A stretch of 24,467 bases of DNA from the NCBI GenBank assembly GCA_031274465.1, contig JAISQC010000008.1, forward strand, positions 1 to 24,467. The letters are read 5' to 3'. Below are positions 5,432 through 13,975 of the stretch, one piece after another. Under the pieces are notes generated by a model that saw only the letters and a program-made list of their open reading frames with translations, ran no database searches and had not been told where the DNA came from. Position 1 is the stretch's first letter. The number at the start of each line of letters is the position of its first letter. Both the position numbers and the translations under genes were made by a program. This DNA comes from Synergistaceae bacterium. GTDB taxonomy: Bacteria > Synergistota > Synergistia > Synergistales > Synergistaceae.

Positions 5432-8032
5432 ATGGATCTCAATAAAATGACTGAAAAATCGCAAGCCGCGCTGCTCGACGCGCAGAACATCGCCATTTCA
5501 CATTCCCATCAAGAGGTGGGCGAGCTTCACGCGGCGCTTGCCCTGCTGGAGCAGGAGGACGGGCTGATCCCGCGAGTCTTGGCCGGCATGGGCGTCGATG
5601 TAGGCGCGCTTTCTCGCGCGGTGGAGTCCGAGCTCGCATCGATGCCGCGAATATCCGGGCCCGGCTATCAGCCCGGCAAAATCTTCGTCTCCCAAAACCT
5701 CGCCAACCTGCTCGTCGAGGCCGAAAAGCGCGCGGGCAGGATGAAAGACGAATACGTATCGGTCGAGCATATCTTCCTTCAGCTGGCTGACGCCGCGACC
5801 CAATCCCCTCTGCGGCGGATATTCAAGGCCCACGGCGTCACGGGCGACGCGTTTCTCGCGGCGCTGACCCGCATAAGGGGCAACCAGAGGGTGACGGGCG
5901 CTAACCCGGAGGATTCATACGAGGCCCTTGAAAAGTACGGGCGCGATCTGGTGCGGGCCGCCAGGGACAACAAACTCGACCCTGTGATAGGCAGGGACGA
6001 AGAGATACGCAGGGTGATGCGCATACTGAGCCGCAAGACCAAAAACAACCCGGTCCTGATCGGCGAGCCGGGCGTTGGAAAGACCGCGGTCGCCGAAGGG
6101 CTTGCGCAGAGAATAGTCCGAGGGGACGTTCCGGACAGCCTGAAGGACAGGGCGCTGTTCGCGCTCGACATGGGGGCACTGATAGCCGGCGCCAAATACA
6201 GGGGCGAGTTCGAGGAGCGGCTGAAAGCCGTCCTCACCGAGATACAGCGCAGCGACGGAAGGATAATCCTCTTCATCGACGAGCTCCATACGATCGTCGG
6301 CGCGGGGCGGGCGGACGGGGCGATGGACGCAGGGAACATGCTGAAGCCGATGCTCGCCAGAGGGGAGCTTCACTGCATCGGGGCCACCACGCTCGAAGAA
6401 TACCGACAGCACATCGAAAAGGACGCCGCGCTGGAGCGCAGGTTCCAGCCGGTCCTGATCGAGCCGCCGGACGTCGATGGCGCCATATCCATACTGCGCG
6501 GCCTGAAAGAGCGCTTTCAGGTCCATCACGGGGTCAAAATACAGGACAACGCGCTCGTGGCGGCGGCCAAGCTGTCGAACAGGTACGTGACGGACAGGTT
6601 TCTGCCGGACAAGGCCATAGACCTGGTTGACGAGGCGTGCGCCATGATAAGGACCGACATCGACTCGATGCCGGCCGAGCTCGACTCGGTCCTGCGAAGG
6701 ATAATGCAGCTCGAAATCGAGGAAGCGGCGCTGAAAAAAGAAGACGACAAGGCGAGCGCGGACCGCCTCGAAACCCTGACGCGCGACCTCGTGAACCTGA
6801 GGGAGGAGTCCGACTCGCTGAGGGCCCAATACGAGGCCGAAAAGGCTTCGATAGCGGCTGTCCGGTCACTCAGGGAGAAAATGGAACGCGCTAAGGCCGA
6901 AGCCGAAAAAGCCGAACGTGAATACGACCTGAGCAAAGCGGCGGAACTGAGGCACGGCGTCATGCCCGAGCTCGCGAGGCAGCTCCACGAAGCCGAGGGG
7001 GCCGCGACCGCGAACGGAGGCAAAAAACTGCTCAGGGAAGAGGTCACGGAGGACGAGATCGCGTCGATAATCTCGAAGTGGACCGGCATACCGGTGACGA
7101 AGCTGGTAGAGGGCGAGAGGGAAAAGCTGCTGAGGCTGCCGGATATCCTGCATTCGAGGGTAGTCGGCCAGGATGAGGCGGTCAGGCTCGTGTCGGAGGC
7201 GGTGCTCCGCGCCCGTTCCGGCATAAACGACCCTCGGCGCCCGATAGGGAGCTTCATCTTCCTGGGGCCGACCGGAGTAGGCAAGACGGAGCTGGCCCGC
7301 ACTCTGGCGGAAGCGCTGTTCGACTCCGAGGAAAACATGGTCCGCATAGACATGTCGGAGTACATGGAGCGGCACGCGACGTCGCGCCTGATAGGGGCGC
7401 CTCCCGGCTACGTGGGGTACGACGACGGGGGGCAACTCACGGAGGCCGTGCGGCGCAGGCCGTATTCGGTCGTGCTGTTCGACGAGATAGAAAAAGCCCA
7501 TCCCGAGGTGTTCAACATCCTTCTCCAGATATTGGACGACGGGCGCGTGACGGACAGCCACGGGCGCACCGTCAGCTTCAAGAACACCGTCATAATAATG
7601 ACCAGCAACATAGGCGCGGGCGCGATAGCGGGAGGGATATCCCCTGACGGGGAGATAGGCGGGCAGGCGCAGGAGGCGGTGATGCGCGAGCTCAAGACCA
7701 GCTTCAGGCCGGAATTTCTGAACAGGGTGGACGACGTCGTCCTCTTCAAGCCGCTGAAGCTGTCCGAGATAGAGCGCATAGTGTCCCTCGCGATCAAAGG
7801 GGTCGCAAAGCGCCTCGCGGAGCGCGACATCTCGCTGGATGTCACGGAAGGCGCCATGTCGGTCATCGCCAAAAACTCCTACGACCCGGTGTACGGGGCG
7901 CGCCCGATAAAGCGCTACATACAGAGGAACATAGAGACGCAGATCGCCCGCGAGCTGATACGCGGCGAGGTGTCGGACGGCGGCAGGATAACGGTCGAAA
8001 ATCAGGGAAACGACGTGATAGTGCGCGTCTGA
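5432..8032 (+). CDS. clpB: ATP-dependent disaggregase ClpB
   Basis: An 866-aa Hsp100 chaperone that pulls polypeptides out of aggregates together with DnaK. Order of domains: Clp_N repeats (1-145), AAA-1 with Walker A GEPGVGKTA (about 211) and Walker B LFIDELHTI, the coiled-coil middle domain (about 400-530) that separates ClpB from ClpA/ClpC, and AAA-2 with GPTGVGKTEL (about 611) and LFDEIEKAHPE. The last part is the ClpB small domain. Length is normal for the family (E. coli 857). The start is fixed by GGGGGG six bases upstream. No ClpP-docking IGF/IGL loop stands out, consistent with a chaperone rather than protease partner. It is transcribed alone, divergently from csp. A CtsR-like site suggests heat-shock control. 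Confidence 0.97.
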   Translation: MDLNKMTEKSQAALLDAQNIAISHSHQEVGELHAALALLEQEDGLIPRVLAGMGVDVGALSRAVESELASMPRISGPGYQPGKIFVSQNLANLLVEAEKRAGRMKDEYVSVEHIFLQLADAATQSPLRRIFKAHGVTGDAFLAALTRIRGNQRVTGANPEDSYEALEKYGRDLVRAARDNKLDPVIGRDEEIRRVMRILSRKTKNNPVLIGEPGVGKTAVAEGLAQRIVRGDVPDSLKDRALFALDMGALIAGAKYRGEFEERLKAVLTEIQRSDGRIILFIDELHTIVGAGRADGAMDAGNMLKPMLARGELHCIGATTLEEYRQHIEKDAALERRFQPVLIEPPDVDGAISILRGLKERFQVHHGVKIQDNALVAAAKLSNRYVTDRFLPDKAIDLVDEACAMIRTDIDSMPAELDSVLRRIMQLEIEEAALKKEDDKASADRLETLTRDLVNLREESDSLRAQYEAEKASIAAVRSLREKMERAKAEAEKAEREYDLSKAAELRHGVMPELARQLHEAEGAATANGGKKLLREEVTEDEIASIISKWTGIPVTKLVEGEREKLLRLPDILHSRVVGQDEAVRLVSEAVLRARSGINDPRRPIGSFIFLGPTGVGKTELARTLAEALFDSEENMVRIDMSEYMERHATSRLIGAPPGYVGYDDGGQLTEAVRRRPYSVVLFDEIEKAHPEVFNILLQILDDGRVTDSHGRTVSFKNTVIIMTSNIGAGAIAGGISPDGEIGGQAQEAVMRELKTSFRPEFLNRVDDVVLFKPLKLSEIERIVSLAIKGVAKRLAERDISLDVTEGAMSVIAKNSYDPVYGARPIKRYIQRNIETQIARELIRGEVSDGGRITVENQGNDVIVRV

Positions 8033-8053
8033 TGCAAGGTTCTTGGACCTCAC

Positions 8054-8080
8054 GTAGGGGCGTATCGCATACGCCCCCGT
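8054..8080. repeat. Perfect hairpin in clpB / oxidoreductase convergent gap
   Basis: GGGGCGTAT-cgc-ATACGCCCC (8057-8077) is a perfect 9-bp stem with a 3-base loop, preceded by GTA and followed by CGTTTGG. It could help terminate clpB, but the T-run is poor. The GTAGGGGCGTAT...ATACGCCCC form resembles short palindromes found dispersed in many genomes. The rest of the gap (8081-8158) has three TTCGG copies (two of them GTTCGGCG) and no gene. Confidence 0.55.
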
Positions 8081-8158
8081 TTGGTATGGACACATCCCTG
8101 TTCGGCGAGGCATACCCCCCGTTCGGCGCGGGGATATTCCGGTTCGGTGGAACGCGCC

Positions 8159-9124
8159 TCAGACCGCTTCGGTTTTTTCCATCGCGGCGTCACCGTGTAT
8201 CTGCCTGAGCATCGCCACGCAGATTTCCAGGGCGCGCTTGCCGTCGCTTAGGCTCACCAGAGGCTCGCTGCCTTCGCGGACGCACCTCACGAAATCCTGG
8301 AGCTCTAGCTTCAGCGGCTCGCGCTTCGGGAACACCGGATGCTCCACGACCTCGACGAGGCCCCGGCCCTGCTGCTGGACGCAGTGGTGAAGCGTCACGT
8401 CCTGCGTCTCATAATTGACCATGAGGTATCGCTCCGGCTCCGTTATTTCGAGCGTGCGCATACGCTTCTCGGTGACGCGGCTCACGAGTATGTGGGCGAT
8501 CGCCCCGTTTTCGAAACGTATCTGGGCGGACGCCACGTCCTCGTGGTTCGTGCAGACGCAGCGGCCCATCGCCGAAATGTCCGCTATCTCCGAGCGAACT
8601 AGCGAGAGTATGATGTCCACGTCGTGGATCATCAGATCGAGAACCACGCCGACGTCGCCTATGCGGGGCGAAAATGGCCCGGCGCGGCGGGACTGGATGA
8701 AGATGGGGTCGTGCACCATCTCTTTTATGTGCTGCACCGCCGAGTTGAAGCGCTCGATATGCCCCACCTGCAGCACCAGATTTCTGTCGCTCGCTATCCG
8801 AAGCAGTTCTTCGGCCTCTTCGGTGCGCGCGGTGACGGGTTTTTCTATGAGGAGGCTCACGCCCCGCTCCATCGCCTTTTTCGCCACCTCGAAATGATTC
8901 ACGGTCGGCACCACCACGCTCAAAGCGTCGGGGCGTGTTTCGTCGAGGAATCGGCCGAGATCGGTGTAAGCTTGAACTCCGAGGTTTTCAGCGACTTCGA
9001 GCGCTCTATCTTCGTTAGTGTCCACCACGCCGACGAGGTTCGCTCCAAGTATCTCAGTGTAGACCCGCGCGTGATGGACCCCGAGGTGCCCTACGCCGAC
9101 CACTCCTACTCTGACGTCTTTCAT
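8159..9124 (-). CDS. Gfo/Idh/MocA-family NAD(P)-dependent sugar oxidoreductase
   Basis: A 321-aa protein with an N-terminal Rossmann fold (GVVGVGHLGVHH, residues 7-18), the family's EKP signature (94-96) in LLIEKPVTAR, and a C-terminal substrate domain containing DLMIHDVDI. The lysine of EKP and the His-Asp of the second motif are the usual catalytic pieces for oxidising or reducing a sugar or sugar nucleotide. Some relatives oxidise UDP-GlcNAc at C3 (GnnA) in lipid A synthesis, but no lpx or gnnB gene is in the window, so the substrate is open. It follows folC after 102 bases on the same strand and may be the operon's last gene or have its own promoter. The upstream ribosome site is weak (GGAAGGGAAG about 13 bases from ATG). 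Confidence 0.85.
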   Translation of the reverse strand: MKDVRVGVVGVGHLGVHHARVYTEILGANLVGVVDTNEDRALEVAENLGVQAYTDLGRFLDETRPDALSVVVPTVNHFEVAKKAMERGVSLLIEKPVTARTEEAEELLRIASDRNLVLQVGHIERFNSAVQHIKEMVHDPIFIQSRRAGPFSPRIGDVGVVLDLMIHDVDIILSLVRSEIADISAMGRCVCTNHEDVASAQIRFENGAIAHILVSRVTEKRMRTLEITEPERYLMVNYETQDVTLHHCVQQQGRGLVEVVEHPVFPKREPLKLELQDFVRCVREGSEPLVSLSDGKRALEICVAMLRQIHGDAAMEKTEAV

Positions 9125-9226
9125 TTGAGAACACGCACTTCCCTTCCGTGGGCTTTGTATATTATCATTATTCTCACGCCGCGAGCTGATATTGTGGCAT
9201 AAATTTCATCGGAAGCGAATCGCTTG

Positions 9227-10606
9227 TCATCTGCCGTACTTCAATATCCTCCGCAGATGCCCCACCAGAAAAAGGCTCCCGCAGCACAGGACAGCCCCGC
9301 TATGCCCGACATCAAGCGACGCTTCCTCCAGCGCCTCCCATGGGTCTGGATAAACGCCCTTGACCGCGATTTGCGACCGGGCCGCCATCCCCGCAATGTC
9401 CGAGGCACTCGCCGACCTGTCCATAGGAAGTTCGGCGCAATACATCGGAGCCTTTAGCTTTTCCAGAGCGCCCAGCATTTCGGATATGCCCTTGTCCCGC
9501 ATCGCCGCGAACACGACGGCGCCGACCGCGATTTGACCGCTCGCTGCGGACAGGCAGGACAGAGACGAGACGAGCGCGCGCATCGCGTGTTCGTTGTGCG
9601 CCCCATCCAAAATGACGATGGGACGCCCATGCCGTATGACAGCCTCCATCCTGCCGGGCCAGTCGATGCCAGCAAGCCCGCGTCTTATCGTCTCCGGGTT
9701 TATGAACGAAAGGCAGGGAAGCTTGTTTTTCAAAACCAAAAGAGCGGTGACGGCTCTTGCCGCGTTATACGCCTGATGCGCGCCGATGAGCGGGGTGAAA
9801 AGCCTTTTTATGCCGTATCGGCCCGTTTCGCCGATTTCGCCCCCGTCTGCTTCGTATGAAAAAACCGTGCCTTCTAGGGTGCATTCGATATCTGACGGGC
9901 GGGCTATACTGTCCAGTATGTGCGGCACAGCGCCGGCCGTTTCGCACGCGCCTAAAAACAACGGTATCAGCGACTCGTCGTCTCCGGCGTAAAAAGCGTC
10001 CGCGCCATTTCGGACTGCGGCGAACTTCTCCATCGCGATAGCTTCGAGGGTCGGCCCGAGGTACTGCATGTGGTCCATTCCGATAGGGTTTATCAATGCC
10101 GCGCCGGAACGGCAGGCCGTCGTGGCGTCGTACCTTCCGCCCATGCCCGCTTCGATCACCGCGATATCGACGGCCGCCTCTTTCATCATCACAAGGCAGA
10201 CTGCGGTGAAATGCTCGAAAAAACTCGGCCTGTCGGAGCCGAGCCCGCGATCCCGCAAGACGGCGCCGCGAACGCGCTCCCATGCCGCGCGCCAATCTCC
10301 CGCCGACAGATGCCTGCCGCCGATTCGGAGCCTTTCCTGAAGGGAGACTAGGTGAGGGCTGGTGTAAAGGGCGGCTTTCATCCCACCGGCTAGGAAAATC
10401 GCCTCAAGCGCGGCTGAGGTCGAACCCTTGCCGTTCGTCCCGAGCACCTGAATGGAGCGAATGTCTTCATGAGGATTGCCCAACAGCGCCAGAAGCCTAG
10501 ATATGCGCTCTTGCCCCGGGCGGATGCCGGCGCTCGAAAAACCCGTCATCTCGCCGGTCAGCATCTCAAATTCGCCGAAATTATCCAAGCCGTCCAAAAA
10601 ACGCAT
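9227..10606 (-). CDS. folC: Folylpolyglutamate synthase / dihydrofolate synthase
   Basis: A Mur-ligase-family enzyme that adds glutamate to dihydropteroate and/or extends the folate polyglutamate tail using ATP, in the cytoplasm. The P-loop GTNGKGST spans residues 56-63, followed by YTSPHL and ERLRIGG. IEAGMGGRYDAT binds Mg/ATP, and DGAHN marks the C-terminal ligase domain. 459 aa is slightly long for the family (about 420-440). The start at 10606 keeps the conserved N-terminal FLDGLDNFG segment (the WLxxLxxFG region of relatives). A clear ribosome site is lacking, with AGGACGG about 16 bases away. It follows valS by 27 bases, the same valS-folC pairing as in Bacillus, so it is in the operon. 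Confidence 0.93.
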   Translation of the reverse strand: MRFLDGLDNFGEFEMLTGEMTGFSSAGIRPGQERISRLLALLGNPHEDIRSIQVLGTNGKGSTSAALEAIFLAGGMKAALYTSPHLVSLQERLRIGGRHLSAGDWRAAWERVRGAVLRDRGLGSDRPSFFEHFTAVCLVMMKEAAVDIAVIEAGMGGRYDATTACRSGAALINPIGMDHMQYLGPTLEAIAMEKFAAVRNGADAFYAGDDESLIPLFLGACETAGAVPHILDSIARPSDIECTLEGTVFSYEADGGEIGETGRYGIKRLFTPLIGAHQAYNAARAVTALLVLKNKLPCLSFINPETIRRGLAGIDWPGRMEAVIRHGRPIVILDGAHNEHAMRALVSSLSCLSAASGQIAVGAVVFAAMRDKGISEMLGALEKLKAPMYCAELPMDRSASASDIAGMAARSQIAVKGVYPDPWEALEEASLDVGHSGAVLCCGSLFLVGHLRRILKYGR

Positions 10607-10633
10607 TTTTTGGAATTTTATCCGTCCTGCGGG

Positions 10634-13321
10634 TCAGGCCTCTAAAAGCCCTTCGATGTTTTCGCCGAGGCGCCGCGACCTCGCCTCCAATTCGGCCATC
10701 GCGGCTCTGGTCTGCTCCACCACTTCTGGGGGGGCTTTTTCGATGAAATTTTCGTTCCCAAGCTTGCCCCGTATCCTGTTCATCTCCAAAGCGAGCTTGC
10801 TCTGCTCGTCTCGAAGCCTGGACACCTCCCTTTCGACATCCAAGAGGTCCCCCACCGGGAAGGACAGCTCCCAATCCCCGGAGACGGCCGCGATGGACCT
10901 GGGGGGTCTGGGCGAGCCGGGCGCCCGCAGCTCCACATTCGCGACCTTCCCCATCAGCGACATCAGATCGGCGTTTTCCCGAACGAGCGGGGCCTTGGAT
11001 TCGTCTTTGAGCAAAAGGGACATCATGGGCGCCATCTGCTGGGGGGGCAGCTTCATCTCGGCCCTCAGGTTGCGCATCGAGCGTATTATGGACTGGATAT
11101 AGTCCATGTCGGACTTTACGCCGAAGGCGCGGGGAATATCCGCTGGGACTGGCCAATCGGCGCGCCCGATTATTTCGCGTCCGAACGCGAAAGCTTCCCA
11201 CAGCTCCTCGGTCACGAACGGAATTATCGGATGCAGGAGCTTCAGCGTGTCTTTGAACACACAGCAAAGCACAGACTGCGCGGCGCGCCTGCGGCCGGGC
11301 CCCTCGTCCCCGCGAAGCGCCGGTTTCGACATCTCTATATACCAGTCGCACAGCTCCCCCCAGACGAAATCGTACATGCCCCTTGCTGCTTCGCCGAAAA
11401 AATATCCGTCCAATAGGGACTTCATCCCCGACGACATGTCAGACATCCTAGCAAGCACCCATCTGTCGTGAAGCCTGAGATGCTCCTCTGTGCCGGGTTC
11501 GAGCGGTTCGGCGGCGATATCGGCGTCATCAAGGTTCATGAGGGCGAAACGGGCGGCGTTCCAGAGCTTGTTCAGGAAGTAGCGGTATGTCTCTATCCTG
11601 CTCTCGGACAGGAAGATGTCGCGCCCCTGCAAGGTGAGGGCCGCGAGCGTGAAACGAAGCGCGTCCGCCCCATGGCTGTTTATTATGACGAGCGGGTCGA
11701 TCACGTTGCCATTCGATTTGCTCATCTTCTGCCCATGCTCGTCGCGCACCAGAGCATGGATGTAGACGTGGCGGAACGGCGGTTCCTTCATGAATTCCAA
11801 GCCCATCATTATCATGCGGGCGACCCAGAAGAAGATGATGTCAAAACCGGTGACCAGCACGGACGTCGGGTAAAAAGCCCTCAGCTCTTCGGTGTCGTCG
11901 GGCCAGCCCATCGTGGAAAACGGCCAGAGCGCGCTCGAAAACCAAGTGTCCAGCACGTCCTCGTCCTGCCTCAGGCTCTTCGAGCCGCAATGGCGGCACT
12001 CGGAAGGGTCGTCCGCCGAAACGGTGACGCCGCCGCAATCCCCGCAATACCACGCCGGTATGCGGTGCCCCCACCATAGCTGGCGGGATATGCACCAGTC
12101 CCTTATGTTCTCCATCCACTGGTAATAAGTCGCGGCCCACTGTTCGGGGATGAAGCTGATGTCGCCTGCCTCAACCGCCCTGACGTCCGCTTCCGCGAGC
12201 GGCTTCGTTCGTACGAACCACTGTTCGGATAGGTAAGGTTCGATGACGGTGCCGCACCTGTAGCAGTGCCCCACGGAGTGCTTGTGCTCGGTTTCGCCGG
12301 CAAGCAGGCCCTCTGCGCCCAAGTCCCTGACGATCGCCTCCCTTGCCTCGAACCGGCCCATGCCCGCGTAGGCGCCGGCTTCCTTGGACATCGCCCCCTT
12401 GCCGTCGATGACCTGCGTGAACTCGAGGCCGTGGCGAGTCCCCACGAGAAAGTCGTTCGGGTCGTGGGCGGGGGTGATTTTGACCGCCCCGGTCCCGAAC
12501 TCCGGATCGACCATGTTGTCCTCGACGACGGGGATGACGCGCCCGACCAAGGGCACAACCACCCTGTTGCCTATCAGATGCCTGTTGCGTTCGTCCCTCG
12601 GGTGCACGGCGATCGCGGCGTCGCCTAGTATCGTCTCGGGGCGGGTTGTCATGACCGTTATGCCGTCCCCGCCGCCGCCCTCAAATTTATAGAGGACCCC
12701 GTAGAGCTTCCCGTCGAGCTCCCTGTGGTCGACTTCCAGATCCGAGAGGGCCGTCAGGCATCGGGGGCACCAATTTATGAGATATTTCCCCCGGTATATG
12801 AGGTCTTTTTCGTACAGCCCGACGAACACCCTGCGAACGGCGCGGGACAGCCCCTCGTCCATAGTGAACCGCTCTCGGCGCCAGTCGCAGGACGCCCCCA
12901 GTTTCTTGAGCTGCCCTATTATGCGCGACCCGTACTCTTCCTTCCACTCCCATACGCGGGAGACGAACGCCTCCCGCCCCAGCTCGTGGCGGTTTTTCCC
13001 CTCGCCCGCGAGCGCCCGCTCGACTACGTTCTGCGTGGCGATCCCGGCATGGTCGGTGCCGGGCATCCAAAGCACATTGAAGCCCTGCATCCTCTTCGCA
13101 CGGCATAGTATGTCCTGCAAAGTGCAGTCGAGCGCGTGCCCGAGGTGAAGCGAGCCAGTCACGTTGGGCGGTGGGATCACTATGCTGAAAGGGGCTTTGC
13201 CCGACAGGGGGTCGGCCTCGAATATGCCGTCCTCCAGCCATTTGGCGTACCATTTATCCTCTATTGGACCCGGATCGTAGCTCTTCGCCAGATCCTCAGC
13301 CCTCAAACGCGCGCACTCCAT
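10634..13321 (-). CDS. valS: Valyl-tRNA synthetase
   Basis: Class Ia aminoacyl-tRNA synthetase, 895 aa (Bacillus ValRS is about 880). The HIGH motif is HLGH (residues 59-62) in PPPNVTGSLHLGHA, and KMSKSNGN lies near residue 531. The CP1 editing domain, which hydrolyses Thr-tRNA(Val), includes TTRPETILGD. CYRCGT and CGDCGG...CRHCGS cysteine pairs suggest zinc knuckles flanking the catalytic region. DTWFSSALWPF is typical of ValRS. The C-terminal ~70 residues form the coiled-coil tRNA-binding arm. GGGAGG eight bases upstream fixes the ATG at 13321. It follows engB after 27 bases and precedes folC. No T-box is possible in so short a gap, so expression follows the operon. Confidence 0.97.
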   Translation of the reverse strand: MECARLRAEDLAKSYDPGPIEDKWYAKWLEDGIFEADPLSGKAPFSIVIPPPNVTGSLHLGHALDCTLQDILCRAKRMQGFNVLWMPGTDHAGIATQNVVERALAGEGKNRHELGREAFVSRVWEWKEEYGSRIIGQLKKLGASCDWRRERFTMDEGLSRAVRRVFVGLYEKDLIYRGKYLINWCPRCLTALSDLEVDHRELDGKLYGVLYKFEGGGGDGITVMTTRPETILGDAAIAVHPRDERNRHLIGNRVVVPLVGRVIPVVEDNMVDPEFGTGAVKITPAHDPNDFLVGTRHGLEFTQVIDGKGAMSKEAGAYAGMGRFEAREAIVRDLGAEGLLAGETEHKHSVGHCYRCGTVIEPYLSEQWFVRTKPLAEADVRAVEAGDISFIPEQWAATYYQWMENIRDWCISRQLWWGHRIPAWYCGDCGGVTVSADDPSECRHCGSKSLRQDEDVLDTWFSSALWPFSTMGWPDDTEELRAFYPTSVLVTGFDIIFFWVARMIMMGLEFMKEPPFRHVYIHALVRDEHGQKMSKSNGNVIDPLVIINSHGADALRFTLAALTLQGRDIFLSESRIETYRYFLNKLWNAARFALMNLDDADIAAEPLEPGTEEHLRLHDRWVLARMSDMSSGMKSLLDGYFFGEAARGMYDFVWGELCDWYIEMSKPALRGDEGPGRRRAAQSVLCCVFKDTLKLLHPIIPFVTEELWEAFAFGREIIGRADWPVPADIPRAFGVKSDMDYIQSIIRSMRNLRAEMKLPPQQMAPMMSLLLKDESKAPLVRENADLMSLMGKVANVELRAPGSPRPPRSIAAVSGDWELSFPVGDLLDVEREVSRLRDEQSKLALEMNRIRGKLGNENFIEKAPPEVVEQTRAAMAELEARSRRLGENIEGLLEA

Positions 13322-13348
13322 GAAAAAAGCCTCCCAATACCGAATGAA

Positions 13349-13975
13349 TCAAAAAGCATCAAGCTTTTGGATGATTTCGAGCATCGCCAGCCTCAGGCCC
13401 TCGGCAGAGGCGTCGTTTTTCCCCTCGGTCACGATTGGCGGCAGGATCGAGACGAGCCCGCCCCTCACGTATTTTTCATAATAAGCCTTCAAGCGGCCCC
13501 TTGGGACCTTGTCGCCCTTCGTGAACACGATCATCCTGGCTATGTCGTGGCTGTCGAGCCATTCGGTGAGGTCTCCGTCTCCGGCAAGGGGGCCGTGCCT
13601 GAAATCGATCAGGTGGACGGCAAAAGATATGTTTCGCGAGCCGGAAAAATAATGGTTCGCCAGCGCCCACCACTTCGCTTTTTCGTCCCTGCCGCGAGCC
13701 GCGTAGCCATAGCCCGGCATGTCCACGAGGCAGAATGTCTTTACGTCTCCGTCCGACCCGGGCGCGCAAATCTTATAAAAATTGGCGCTCCTCGTCTTGC
13801 CCGGCTTCGAGCTCACGTACGCCACTTTTTTATGAGTCCTGCCGAGGAGCGAATTTATCAGAGTGGACTTGCCCACGTTCGACCGCCCCAGAAAAACCAC
13901 TTCCGGCATTTCGGGCTTGGGGAGCTGAGAGCCGTTGAACGCCGTGCAGACGGTCTCGTGCCTCCAGCAGGTCAC
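13349..13975 (-). CDS. engB: Ribosome biogenesis GTPase EngB (YsxC/YihA)
   Basis: A 208-aa TRAFAC GTPase that assists late 50S subunit assembly. G1 GRSNVGKS (30-37), G2 region PGKTRSANFY, G3 DMPGYGYA, G4 TKGD and a G5-like NDASAEG are all present. I chose the GTG at 13975, which overlaps the lon TGA as GTGA and has AAGGGG five bases before it. This gives the ~20-residue lead before G1 seen in homologs. The only later in-frame ATG (MPEVVF) lies so near G1 that it would remove most of the first strand. The lon-engB pairing is the same as in Bacillus (lonA-ysxC), and the four-base overlap implies coupled translation. Confidence 0.95.
   Translation of the reverse strand: MTCWRHETVCTAFNGSQLPKPEMPEVVFLGRSNVGKSTLINSLLGRTHKKVAYVSSKPGKTRSANFYKICAPGSDGDVKTFCLVDMPGYGYAARGRDEKAKWWALANHYFSGSRNISFAVHLIDFRHGPLAGDGDLTEWLDSHDIARMIVFTKGDKVPRGRLKAYYEKYVRGGLVSILPPIVTEGKNDASAEGLRLAMLEIIQKLDAF

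Noticed and set aside
9213..9225. AAGCG-aat-CGCTT hairpin between folC and the oxidoreductase
   Set aside because: Only a 5-bp stem and no T-run on either strand, so not reported as a terminator; folC and the oxidoreductase may still be cotranscribed.
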